This document shows, one piece after another, positions 1-10,049 of a DNA stretch of 64,000 nucleotides. Where the stretch lies: positions 124,001-188,000 of the forward strand of contig JBLWGC010000092.1 of NCBI GenBank assembly GCA_048772705.1. Reading direction: 5' to 3'. The notes below the pieces were generated by a model. That model did not search any database. It was not told the origin of the DNA and saw only the letters and a list, made by a program, of their open reading frames with translations. This DNA comes from Leidyana gryllorum EB-2025a (taxonomy: Eukaryota > Apicomplexa). Every line of letters begins with the position of its first letter. The first letter of the stretch is position 1. A program made the position numbers and the translations under genes.

Positions 1-1374
1 CCGTCGTCTCCTGGAGCAGAACGGGCGGCAAATGCCGTTCGGTGCGGCGTGTGTGGGCACATCATTCCGTAATGAGATTGCCCCAAGGAATGGTCTGTTG
101 CGTGTGAGAGAATTCCCGATGGCCGAGATTGAGTATTTCTGCGATCCAACCAAGAAGGCAAAGTTTCCCAAGTATGAAAGTATCAAGGACGTGCGGGCGC
201 CCTTTTATCCGAGGGATCGTCAGATGAAGAACTTGGGTCCAGTTTTCATGACTGTAGGGGAGGCAGTGGATAGCGGAGTGATCGATAATGAGACTTTGGC
301 TTACTTTATCGGGCGAGCATACTTATTCCTGACTGCCATCGGTATCAATCCGAGCGGTTTGCGATTCCGTCAGCACCTCGACACGGAGATGGCTCACTAC
401 GCATCGGATTGTTGGGACGCTGAGATATTGACGAGTTACAAGTGGGTTGAGTGCGTGGGTATAGCAGATAGATCCGCCTACGACCTGACTCAACACACAC
501 GAGCGACGAAAGTGGACCTGCAAGCCCCGCGACCCTTGGCAGAGCCGAGGATCGAAGATCGTTTGGTGGCGAAGCCGAATCGGAAGGCTATGGGTCCAAC
601 TTTCAAGAAAGATTTGCAGGAAGTATTGAATATCATCGACACGTTGTCAATGGAGGAAATGCAGAAAGCGGAGGCAGAGGTAAGTAACTACATTCTTCTC
701 TGAATTGGCAAATGATTGCTGGATTTCAGCTCGCCGCTGAGGGCAAGTGTGTTTTGGGCAAGGACGAGAGACAATTCGTATTGACCAAAGATCTCCTTGC
801 ATTTGAATGGATCAAAGTCAAAGGTGCGTTTCGTCACCTTTTGGCTCACTTTCATTGTGTATCTGCAGTCACTGAGGAGCTTTATACTCCGAATGTTATC
901 GAGCCTTCGTTCGGCATTGGTCGTATAATATACGCCGTTCTTGAACACGCGTTCCGACGTCGGGGCATCGAAGATCAAGAAGATCGCAACTATCTGGCGC
1001 TTTCACCGCTGATAGCCCCCTACAAGTGTTCAATTCTTCCGATCTCAAACCAGCCACAATTCGAGCCCATTATCAGGAGTCTTCAAGAACATCTCCGGAA
1101 AAAGGATTTGAGCTGCAAACTGGACTCAAGCACAGCAAGCATCGGGAAACGATATGCCAGAACCGACGAAATCGGTATTCCTTTCGGCATCACGGTTGAT
1201 TTCCAAACTGTCGAGGATCATACAGTCACTCTGCGTGAGATTGTCAGCATGACGCAAGTGCGTCTACCGCTCGCTGATGTTCCCGAGGTTCTGAGGAAGC
1301 TGGTGCGAGTCGAAGAGACATGGGACAATGTAAAAAAGCGCTATCCAGCATTCACTCAGCAACAAGTTAACTGA
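1..1374 (+). CDS. GARS: Glycyl-tRNA synthetase, C-terminal part (5' truncated)
   Basis: Class II synthetase that charges tRNA-Gly in the cytosol and perhaps organelles. The open frame enters from the window edge (frame 2), so the N-terminus and motif 1 region are missing. Exons are 1-679, 730-823 and 869-1374. The second intron is 45 bp, a multiple of three without stops, so it is invisible to an ORF scan. Recognisable blocks are the motif 2 region (SFRNEIAPRNGLLRVREF), the motif 3 region (NVIEPSFGIGRI) and the anticodon-binding domain (KRYARTDEIG, ITVDF). Joining across 824-868 restores the family spacing between FEWIKVK and TEELYTPNVIEPS. The TGA stop at 1372-1374 lies inside the last codons of the opposing PSTK gene, so the two 3' ends overlap by 8 bp. 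Identification is firm. Confidence 0.93.
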
Positions 1375-2398
1375 GTATGAGTTCCTCCAAGTACGGCACA
1401 GCTTCACGGACGAGATCGTCGATGGATGGCAGTTTTCGCTCCCCTTCTTCATCAATAATGAGTGGCTCTCGACTGACTGAATGAACGATGAATCAAATAA
1501 TAATATCCCTCGATGAATTAATGATTCAGTGTGTGTGAAGGGGGGGGGTGTGTGTGGCAGTGTAAAAGAGTGTGTGTGGCAGTGTAAAAGAGTGTGTGTG
1601 GCAGTGTAAAAGAGTGTGTGTGGCAGTGTAAAAGATGTGTGTGAGTGAGTGAAAGGGAGGAACGTACGAGCGACATATTTCCTTTTCAATTCGGAGAGGG
1701 CATTTATCTTCTGCTTAGACAACGGCTGGGGGTTGGCAGCAATGATGTTTCCAATTGCTTTGCGCAGGGCAAATTCTATCTGCTGCTGACGCTGTGAAGC
1801 ACCTTGCGGCGCGGGCCTCGGCGAAGGCCACTTATATAGGGGAAGAGCCTGGATTTTAGGCCAGATTTCAGCAACTACCATAGCTGCATGGTTATTCGCC
1901 ACCTCGAATACTCTGCCCCGCTCAAATGGACGTAGCGTTTCCGAGCGAGCGAGATTTTGAGCTAGCAACAACGCCTGTCGACGGATGACTATGGGCGGTA
2001 TAGGGCAGACTCGGTCACGTTGACGGCTAATACACATCTCGAGTTCCGAGTTGACAAAGAGCACAGCGTATATGGCATTATCTGATCGGTGCGTGTGTGT
2101 GTTGATTGTTTGGACTGGTCCACCTACGTGTGGAAGCAACGCGAGCGTAAATGTTGCGATGAACGCGGTGCTGGAAGTTGTCTTCGACGAAGACAACGTT
2201 GTGGGTTAGCAGAAGGTGCGGAAGGCGTTCCTGCGCCTTGAGGTGGGCGGCATGGTACGCGTCAGGCGAGAATTGGCCGAGTGGGAGGAAGGAGTCAATG
2301 GCAAGGGAACAGGACGACGGAATATGGCAGATGAGCTGGCGAGTTAGAGTCGTTTTGCCCGAACCGGCCAATCCAGCAACCAGTACCACGAATCCCAT
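1367..2398 (-). CDS. PSTK: L-seryl-tRNA(Sec) kinase (PSTK)
   Basis: P-loop kinase that phosphorylates Ser-tRNA(Sec), the step before SepSecS makes selenocysteyl-tRNA. Exons are 2398-2128, 2081-1668 and 1476-1367 (264 aa). The start is an ATG followed by a Walker A motif (GLAGSGKTTL), then DSFLPLG, the VFVEDNFQHRVHR block, and a C-terminal helix KQKINALSELKRKYVA, in the order of the PSTK/KTI12 family. PSTK fits better than KTI12 because of the VEDNF motif and short length. The last exon (ending EELILS) is inferred from phase: exon 2 ends with one base and the exon at 1476 supplies two. The second intron (1477-1667) is unusually long for this window and contains a 22 bp tandem repeat. The TAA stop overlaps the end of GARS on the other strand. 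Confidence 0.8.
1548..1635. repeat. 22 bp tandem repeat, four copies
   Basis: Four near-identical head-to-tail copies of a 22 bp GT-rich unit (gtgtgtgtggcagtgtaaaag plus a), preceded by a run of nine G. It lies inside the last intron of the PSTK gene on the opposite strand. Confidence 0.9.
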
Positions 2399-2773
2399 TT
2401 ATGTATCAAATTTTGTGGCACTAACTATCATCGATCGCTCGCTCGCTCGCTCTGAAAGAGTAGAGTGTATGTGTTCGACATAGTCTCAGACTCGCCTTTT
2501 TGTCTCATGTTGTCAGGGCCCAGTGGCGCACCTGAGGAGTGGATTTGAATGACACAGCGGGCGCCTCGGTGGGAGTGTGAGGAAGGCAGCAGTTCATATC
2601 AAAAACAATCATCAGGCGGGGGCGCGCTGAGCTCCTGTCGAACAGGACCTCACCGACCTGCACCGAACAAGCGGTGAGGTAGTCATCATTGACTATTGCA
2701 AATATTCATCATGCTCATAAATCAATTGGCAGAGACACTCATATCGAAAAAGAAATGGAGAGACGAAAAAAGC
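2399..2773. other. Intergenic spacer, no gene seen
   Basis: This is 375 bp between the PSTK start codon and the 3' end of the next minus-strand gene. It holds a short cgctcgctcgctcgctc run near 2435. I see no RNA gene or convincing exon. It presumably contains the PSTK upstream region and the 3' UTR of the low-complexity membrane protein gene. Confidence 0.5.
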
Positions 2774-4645
2774 TCAGCCTGCGACAGCCGAAATCTCCTT
2801 GGGATCAAGACCCTGCAAGACGTCCGTCTCCATGACACTTGGTCCGTTCGCACTTTGTAGACTGGTTCCGCCAGAAGGTCTCATGTTGGGTTTTGACCCG
2901 GCAGCAGGTGCTCCCTGAGCAGCTGCTGCAGTTGTTTTGGTACTTGTTGTGTTGTCAGCGTCCGCCACTCCCTGTATGTCAGGTGAGGGTGGCGGTGCAG
3001 AGCCCGAGTCGGGCTCAGCTGTGCTCTTAGAATCAGAAGGGGGGCTCGGTGTGGTTGTCGGCGGAGCGGGAGCGGGCGATGCAGGGCTGGGATCTGCACC
3101 CGCTCGCGTCTCGTCGTCTTCCGACAAGTCCCCCTCGACGAGTTTCCCGTTGTATTTCTCCAAAAGCAGTTTCATCGCCGCTTTCATATCCGCATCTTTC
3201 TTTCCCAGTGGCACTCTGATCAATGCTGATTTGTCAACAGGAGGAGGGGGTGGAGGGGGTGGACCTCCGCCTCCTCCCGCCGATTGAAGTCCTCCATTCC
3301 ATTTCCACTCGCCGTATGGACCCCTCTGTTGTTGTTGTTGTGAGGGCCAATTAAGATTCCCGCTCATAGAGTATTGTCCGTTTGCGCCGGATCCGGGGCC
3401 CTGCACTCCAGGACCCCAATTAACGCTTCCACCTCCTCGCCATGGCCCTCCTTGCCATACCGCTCCTCCCGGACCCGGCCACTGCCCGTTCACTCCCACG
3501 CCTGCAAGTCCGGGTCCGGCTCCGCCTCCCACGCCTGCAAGCCCGGTTCCGACGCCGCTGCCGCCGTTCAACGTCCAACTGCCCTGACCGGGTCCACCAC
3601 TCATCGAATCTCCACTTCCGCCCCGTCCTGCCCATTGAGCGGCACCTCCAATACCAACACCTTGCGATGGAGTACCGTGCGATCCTTCCCAGGGATCAGT
3701 GGCTGATGCCAGACCCACGGAATGGGACAATCCTGGTGCCTGCATAACACCTGATACCGACGAAGTCATTCTCGTGTTGGACGTCTGCGAAGTGGGCTTC
3801 ACAGACTGGATGGACGGAGGCGTCGGCTCTCCCTTGACGAGCACCGACGGCCTTCCGTCCGGACGAGGGACTCCTGCCGTCGCACGGGCAAGCCGCTCTG
3901 CGAATCTAATATGTGACGGGTCCAAGTCGGCCGACCAGCGAACCGAAGGGGCACTAAGGATGGCCGGCGTCCGGCCTTTCACTCCGACGGAACCGCTTCC
4001 GCCCCCGCTCACCGATGCCGACAGCACCGACGGACCCCCGCCGACACCTCCTCCTACTCCTCCTCCTCCTCCGGATACAGACATCACCGAAGGACCCGAC
4101 ATGCCGCTGTGACCGAACGATGAGAGAAATTGCAGCAAAGGATGTTGAGCCGAACCAGATGCCGAGGCAACTTGAGGACCCGAACTTGCTGCGCCGAGCG
4201 ACTGCTTGGCCGCTGTCGATAACGCATCGATCCAGCTTGTGAGCAGAGTCGTGAATGCTTCATGTTTTCGTCGCCATATGTCGTCCGTCGCCAACACCAA
4301 TGGGAACAGTAATAAGTACAGCACGCGCATCACGTCAAGCCAGGCAGCTGGTGGTTGGTGTGGGACCAGAGGGAAAAGGGCAAGCACTTTGGCCAAGGAA
4401 AGGTTCGTTTCTCAAAGAATTAAGGTAATGCTCAGTATCACACGACTTGGACACCCATACCTAACGGAAGGCGCGGGCCAGATTAGGCCTCAAACCAGCC
4501 TTGAATCTCGGCCGCGTAACAGGTGCCGTAATCGATGAAAACGAGCGGACCGGTGGCCGTCCCAAGTGAGAGGCCGGACGACCCTCTGCACGCCTCTTTG
4601 ACTTAATGTACCTCAACACTCACCGGATTTGCTCTTCTTAGCCAT
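2774..4645 (-). CDS. Low-complexity Gly/Pro-rich protein with N-terminal hydrophobic segment
   Basis: No family recognised. Exons are 4645-4624, 4585-4466 and 4410-2774 (592 aa). The first ATG opens MAKKSKS. Phase agrees at both joins, although the acceptor before exon 3 is a weak TTTGAG. Near residues 50-80 is a hydrophobic stretch (VMRVLYLLLFPLVLA) that could be a signal anchor. After it comes a long Gly/Ser/Val-rich region with Trp-containing glycine repeats, a run of eight prolines, a short charged block (KKDADMKAAMKLLLEKYNGK) and an acidic Pro/Thr tail. The composition suggests a disordered region on one side of a membrane. Its start is 197 bp from the divergent glycerate kinase start. 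The antisense frames are long because of the GC-rich repeats and are probably not genes. Confidence 0.6.
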
Positions 4646-4842
4646 TACGAAGAGCAGTGCGCCAAAGAATGGAAAGTTTGTCATATCAAGCTCGAACGTA
4701 GATTGTGTGTGTATAGCTTGTCAACGTCCCGTCCGGGACCCCTTCGCAGCCATACTGGGAATCAATTCCACTAGATCTGCCCCTTACACTTCACACTCTC
4801 CACTCATGCCATACCAAACGAAAAAATACCCCAAACCACATA

Positions 4843-6748
4843 ATGCTCTCCCTACCGAGATCGCCACCCAAGTTTCGCCACTACTCCTCAGAGGGAGGAT
4901 CCATCCCCCAACGCCCTGCCGGTGGCTACAGAGGCCCTCCGGAGGACCTCCTGGAAGTGGAACAACCCGAACCACTCATCCAAGATCGGGTGGCATCCGT
5001 TGAGAATCTTACCGCCCAAACACCACCCGACTCGGGCCGCCCCGCACCACCCGCTGCCCACCCTCCTCTCGACGATGACAAATCTGTCGATCGTCAAACC
5101 GTGTATCACAAAGAGGATGAGCCCATGCCTCGTGGTGACAAACCGCAAGGTATTGTTGAGAATTTGTTGTTCGCTTGTTGCGGTAAGTCACTTGCCCCCC
5201 CCGCTTTCCTCACCCAATCTCCGCTCTCCTGAACTCGGCAAATTGGTGGAATCCGACACACACCGTGTGCGAAAACCCCCAACGCGCGCATTGATCACAA
5301 GACTGCAAACTGAGGGCAAATCCGCCTGTTGAACGCTCCCCTTGGCCGCGCCCGACGATGATCCTTCTCAATGCCCACCCCCCGACGACTGTCTTTGGCG
5401 ACTTCTTGCCACAGCGGCTCGCGTAACCTGGTAATGATTGTGTTTGTTCGTGTAGGAGTCCGACCTGCTTTGTCGGTATTGGTGGCAATGGATTCGTTCA
5501 AGGGCAGTTTGACCAGTCGTGAAGCCGCAACAGTCGTCGAGTCCGCTCTGCACGCTTCGCGGATCAGCCGAGTATATACATTGCCTCTTTCTGACGGAGG
5601 CGAAGGATATTTGGACGCATTCAAGGCCATCTACAGTGATACTTTTCAGATCCTGCGCGTTGGAGGTGTTCAGGGACCCATGGGAGAGGTTCTCACGCAT
5701 GAACAGCCTGTAATGTACGACTTCACAAACAATCTTGCAGCCGTGGAGTCTGCTCATGCGTGTGGGTTCACGTTGGTGGAGCCTTCCAAGCTGGACCCCT
5801 ACAAGGGGAGCAGCTATGGAGTCGGTCAAATGATTATGCAAGCGGTCCAGGCTGGCGCTCGCACAGTGTATGTGGGCGTGGGCGGTACTGCGACAGTGGA
5901 TGGGGGCGCCGGTATGGCGCTTGCCATGGGGTTCCGATTAATAGACGATGCGGGTAATGAATTACTGGCCAATGAAGGAAATCTGATGCCTCGGGTGGCT
6001 GAGGTCAGAGCTGAATACGTGGATCCCCTCGTTAAGGACGTGAGATTCATTGTGGGATCAGACGTCCAGAATGCATTGCTTGGCCCTGAGGGTGCTGTGG
6101 CTATTTACGGGCCCCAGAAGGGAGTCAAAGAAAGTGACATTCCTCAACTCGATCACCAAATGCAGGTGAGATTACCGGATCATCAGGTGATCACGGCTGG
6201 GACTTTTTCTATCTGCAGAAATACGCGGCATTGCTTGAGAAAGTTGATGGCAAAACAGGACTTTCCCGTCTTCCGGGATCAGGTGCGGGAGGCGGAATCG
6301 CCTTCGCGCTCGCTGCCCTGCTGAATGCCGAGATAGTCAGCGGTTTTTCGACGATCGCAGATCGGGCTGAACTATCTAATAGAGTCAAGAAGGCTGACCT
6401 TGTTATTACTGGAGAGGGCACCTTCGATGCCTCGAGTTTGTACGGGAAGTTGCCTATTGAAGTTGGACGCTTGTGCAAGGCAGCGGGAACAAAGTGTTTC
6501 CTATACACAGGCAGAAGTAGCCAAGGTGAGTGTGCGGGCGCAAAGCAGACCTTTAGCACAACCCGCTGTTACTCGCAGATGTACTGGAGAGGCCCGAAGA
6601 TGGTATCTCTTGTATAATTCCTCTGGTTGACAGTCGAGCAAGTCCAGAGGAGGTGGAGAAAGCAAAGAAGAATGCCAAGGAATTGTTATATAATTCGGTC
6701 ATCAGGAGTCTGAAACTGCTCCGATTGGGGCAAGAAGTGAAGATTTAG
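4843..6748 (+). CDS. Glycerate kinase (GlxK/GarK type)
   Basis: Phosphorylates D-glycerate; this family is best known from bacteria, and glycerate 2-kinases feed glycolysis. Exons are 4843-5182, 5456-6165, 6219-6525 and 6579-6748. The catalytic core starts at exon 2 with MDSFKGSLTS, followed by LPLSDGGEGY, GVGGTATVDGGAGMA, the SDVQNALLGPEGA block, GSGAGGGIAFA and VITGEGTFDASSLYGK, all in family order. The final exon gives the usual C-terminal helix ending at GQEVKI. A 114-residue N-terminal extension, rich in Pro, Ser and Arg at its start (MLSLPRSPPKFRHYSS), is not part of the enzyme and may be a targeting or regulatory region. The first intron (273 bp) is longer than most here. Confidence 0.88.
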
Positions 6749-7174
6749 ACCGCATTCGCAGGCAATTCGAAGATCTTTTGGTCAGATCTCTGCCTTCAGT
6801 GCTCTTGGAGCTTGAACGAACGCTCTTTTCTACACCCTGGCTGGCGGACAGACGGGCAAAAATCTATCACTAGCTGTTGTCTTTGTGTTCCTGTGTATAT
6901 TTCAGAGTCTATGTTTCGCTATTTCATGGGGGGGGGAAGTTCCTCCCTCAAATTAGCATGGCAGAGGTGCATCACGCGAGTGAAGAGGTAGGAGTCGTCA
7001 CAGAATGTGGCTGTCTAATTCTTCTCAAGCCGTCGAATGGCGGCCCAAGACTCGAAGACAGCGTCGTTGTAGGATCACTCAATTTGCACTCCGCTCACTC
7101 CGAAAGAACGGGTACAACTCAAAAGGATCCGTCACGCTCACTTCACGTAACACGCGTGTGCGTACACCCAAATC
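6749..7174 (+). other. Gene-poor stretch with an unexplained open segment
   Basis: This stretch follows the glycerate kinase stop. A stop-free plus-strand segment at about 6709-6872 reads like a real protein tail (FEDLLVRSLPSVLLELERTL, ending in a TAG) but has no ATG and no clear splice partner. A second complete small ORF at 7005-7256 (83 codons, Arg-rich) overlaps the next entry in another frame. A nine-G run lies near 6929-6937. The assignment of this stretch is unresolved. Confidence 0.3.
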
Positions 7175-7501
7175 ATGCAGCTTCAACTCAGAAGTGTGGC
7201 CATACTGGGCGATCAACAGGAAGTTCATTCAGCTTCCATCGCTGAGCGAATCTTGATGACCAATCAAAATCACCTGGTTCTTCTTACGAAGACACCCGAC
7301 GAGTCAGACCCTTTTGTAATGGCTCAATCAGTATCCCAGGATATCTGGCCGCCGCACCGATTAGATGGAACGAATGTGGCGGAATTCCGTGCCTGGAGAG
7401 TCATCGTAGTCGACAGCTGGCAGATGCTCTCATGCCATTGCTACATTGCGCTGGATGAGAATTTCCCGACAAAAAATATATCACAATCGTTGTGTCTTTA
7501 A
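7175..7501 (+). CDS. Small hypothetical protein
   Basis: Single ATG-started ORF of 108 codons (MQLQLRSVAILGDQQ...). No family recognised. It has ordinary amino-acid composition, contains a WRVIVVDSW segment, and ends with TAA 21 bp before the convergent stop of the dynamitin-like gene, in keeping with the tight packing of the window. Upstream exons are possible because AG-rich sites precede it, and an ACACGCGTGT palindrome lies 16 bp before the start. It could also be a chance ORF. Confidence 0.35.
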   Translation: MQLQLRSVAILGDQQEVHSASIAERILMTNQNHLVLLTKTPDESDPFVMAQSVSQDIWPPHRLDGTNVAEFRAWRVIVVDSWQMLSCHCYIALDENFPTKNISQSLCL

Positions 7502-7522
7502 TCAAAATTACCTATGTTCTCA

Positions 7523-8781
7523 TCACTTTTCTTTAGCTTGGAGACTAATGATGATGTTTGTGAATAATGCATTCGACTCAGCTAAGCGTTGCGCAACTTC
7601 TAACAGAGATCGATCAAAGCTCTCTATTCGTTGACCCAGTTCTTCCATCCGCTTCTCAGCAGCTTCTATGCGTTGCCTCAGTTCTGCAAAGACCAAATCA
7701 GTCAGTCAATCAGTCAGCATTTGTACACCCACCTGTTCTAGATGACGTTGTCGGAGCCAGATGCTGAACAGTGACCGCGGTCATTTCCTCAATCTGCCTG
7801 CAACCTTCTGCCATTGCACGCAACCGACCTTCGTTCTCCAACACATAAGTCTTCTTCGCTTCAGTATCAAGTAATCGCGACAAAACTCCAACCGTTCCCG
7901 CAGGGGCCTCCAACACTCCTTTCAGTGAACGTGCTGCAATGGCTAATGTATCGGAACACCACAATACAGATACTCACTCAGGCCTTCAAGGCGCTCGATC
8001 GTGCGATTAGGCAACTTGCGAATGTGTCGTCCCAACCAGATTAGCTGTTCCATTCTGTTCTTTTGCTGGCTCAAAGATGCCACCAGCGTATCCACCCAGT
8101 TGGGATCGAGCTCAGGTCGATTCTTCTTTATACGAGCTGCGATCTCGTGGTACTCTTTAGCTTCTCGGAGAGGCTCTCCAGGTTTGGGTACTGTAAGCAA
8201 ATCCTCGATATCAGGATTCTGCACGCTCGAACGATCCGGGAGCCAGAATGGGGTGAGGGCAGGTTTACTCGGATCCGGAAATACATATCGCTCCAACCGA
8301 TCCATCCTGTCCTTCAGATCGTCAACCATTTCGGCGCGAATGAAACCCTCCAGTTTGCTCAAATGGCCCGCAGGGGCACGTGCTTGGGGTGATGGCATCA
8401 ACGTAGACTCAATTGCATCCAGCCGCCCGAGCGCATTCCCCAACTTGTCGTAGCCTGATCCACTTCGATTCAGTTGCCCCCGTGCCGACGGCGGGGGGCC
8501 CACTCGTCGAGCTGTGATCGACGCTCTCTCTGTCGTCAAGATCCCACCTGCGAGTGGTCCTTCAACCCAAAAACTGCCTCTCTCTCACCCGGTTGACTCG
8601 GTATCCCGGCCATCTTGGGAGCTGCCTTCGCCGAGGCTGCAGCGGGTGACGGTGACACCGAAGACGACACATCTTCCGAAGATTGCTCCAATGAACTACT
8701 CGATACCTTCCCTCGAATGGGCCCGCGAGGCGTGCCCTGGATGTGTGGGCGTTCTGGACTACTGGATGAGCTACTTTTCAT
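7523..8781 (-). CDS. Coiled-coil protein, dynamitin (dynactin p50)-like
   Basis: Predicted 377 aa from exons 8781-8589, 8547-7978, 7942-7733 and 7683-7523; all phases agree. The N-terminus is Ser-rich and disordered. The middle contains DLKDRMDRLERYVFP and a block LIWLGRHIRKLPNRTIERL. The last exon is a heptad-rich helix (ELRQRIEAAEKRMEELGQRI) ending in a short hydrophobic helix. Size, a short N-terminal motif then successive coiled coils, and the terminal helix resemble dynamitin, a subunit of the dynein activator dynactin, but identity is low and another coiled-coil adaptor is possible. The second intron is only 35 bp. The start codon lies 36 bp from the divergent gene at 8818. Confidence 0.55.
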
Positions 8782-8817
8782 TTCCGCCCCGCCAGCAAAA
8801 ATTGCTGACTTGTACCG

Positions 8818-9949
8818 ATGCGGAGTGTCCTCTCCTGGGTATTGACCCTGGTCATACTCGCCGCGGTATCCATCATCGTATACCAGGTGGTCGCGGACCT
8901 CAAGACAGCTAAGGCACCTCCACCACCGCCGCAAGTCATTATCAAACAAAATCCCACCCCGCCCTCCGGCATATCCAAAACTGCGAAGAAGAATGCACGC
9001 AGGAAGGCTAAGGAGCAAGCGCAGGCTCAGAAGGAAGGCACTGCCACCGATCTCCAAGCTGGCACTAAAGGGATTACTGATGCCCAACGCAAGGCGTCAG
9101 TAGTTAGCTCCATAGACGTCGAGTCCACCCAAGAAGCTCAGGTGCAACGCCCCGAACTCACCAAGTCTCAGTTGCAGAAGGTTAAGGAAAACAATAGAAG
9201 ACTTCTTGACTCCTATCGAGCTCACCTCTCTGATCTGCAGGAGCTTCGCGAGGAAAAGAACCGCAAAACCCTCTCGGGCAATCGATTCGCCACCACAAAG
9301 GATGTTGTAGACGAAGAGGATCTCGAAGGATACCTGTCCGATGATGAAGTAGCTCGAATTCACGTACAGGATCTGGCTGATGTCTTAAAAGCTAAGATTC
9401 AGGAAGTCACACATGCTATCAGGCTGGAACGCGAAGGCTCAGGCTCCAAAGCGCCAAAACTGCCCAAAGCCTCGGCCGACGTGACTCCGGCATCTTCGAA
9501 TCAACCCAAGAAGACCAGGAGGGGAGGGAACAAACCGGCTTCTCCACAACAAGAGGCCAGCATAGAACAAGGATGGCAAATGGTACGATTGTTTCAGCGA
9601 GTCTCCGACGACATGTGCCTTCAGGTCCCCAACACCAAGAAAGCTCCGAAGCATAACCCTAGTACAACCTACTTTGCTAGTGCGAAGGTCGATCCTGATC
9701 AATTCGAATAGTAAGTTATCTATCTATTCAATCAAAATATCGTTCGTCGTTAGTGCCCCCACTGCGTCTACTCTTGCCGCCCAGGAAGCATCGAGATCTC
9801 ATGCATTGCCAGTGGGACTGACTCCCGAAGACGCTTATTTGTGGAAGGACGATTCAACATCAGCAATCAAGACTGGAAGTGGTGCGAAAAAGTCGAACAG
9901 GAGGAGGGCGAAGAAGCCTCAGCAATATATCCCGGGCTTGAGCGTTTGA
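8818..9949 (+). CDS. N-terminally membrane-anchored, charged protein
   Basis: Exons 8818-9710 and 9754-9949 (362 aa). The first 25 residues are a single hydrophobic helix (MRSVLSWVLTLVILAAVSII) followed by a run of prolines and a long Lys/Ala/Gln-rich, mostly helical region. An acidic segment (VVDEEDLEGYLSDDEVARIH) sits mid-protein, and the C-terminus carries a basic NRRRAKKPQQY stretch. This looks like a single-pass ER or vesicle membrane protein with a cytosolic tail. No family is recognised. The splice join changes an apparent TAG stop into TAT, which supports the second exon. Confidence 0.65.
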
Positions 9950-10049
9950 TCATAATAACGATAGAAGATGTTCTTATCCTGAATTGCGCCTGTCTAGTGT
10001 CGATGGTCAAGTCAAACTAACCTTAGTCTTAAATAAATGGGTCACCGCA

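Noticed and set aside
2937-4538. Several long open frames on the plus strand opposite the Gly/Pro-rich gene
   Set aside because: They mirror the GC-rich repeats of the minus-strand gene, have no family resemblance and lack splice or start support.
8536-9087. Minus-strand 183-codon frame overlapping the start of the gene at 8818
   Set aside because: Only its downstream part (from the ATG at 8781) is used, as exon 1 of the dynamitin-like gene. The rest is antisense to a convincing exon and begins with non-conserved hydrophobic sequence.
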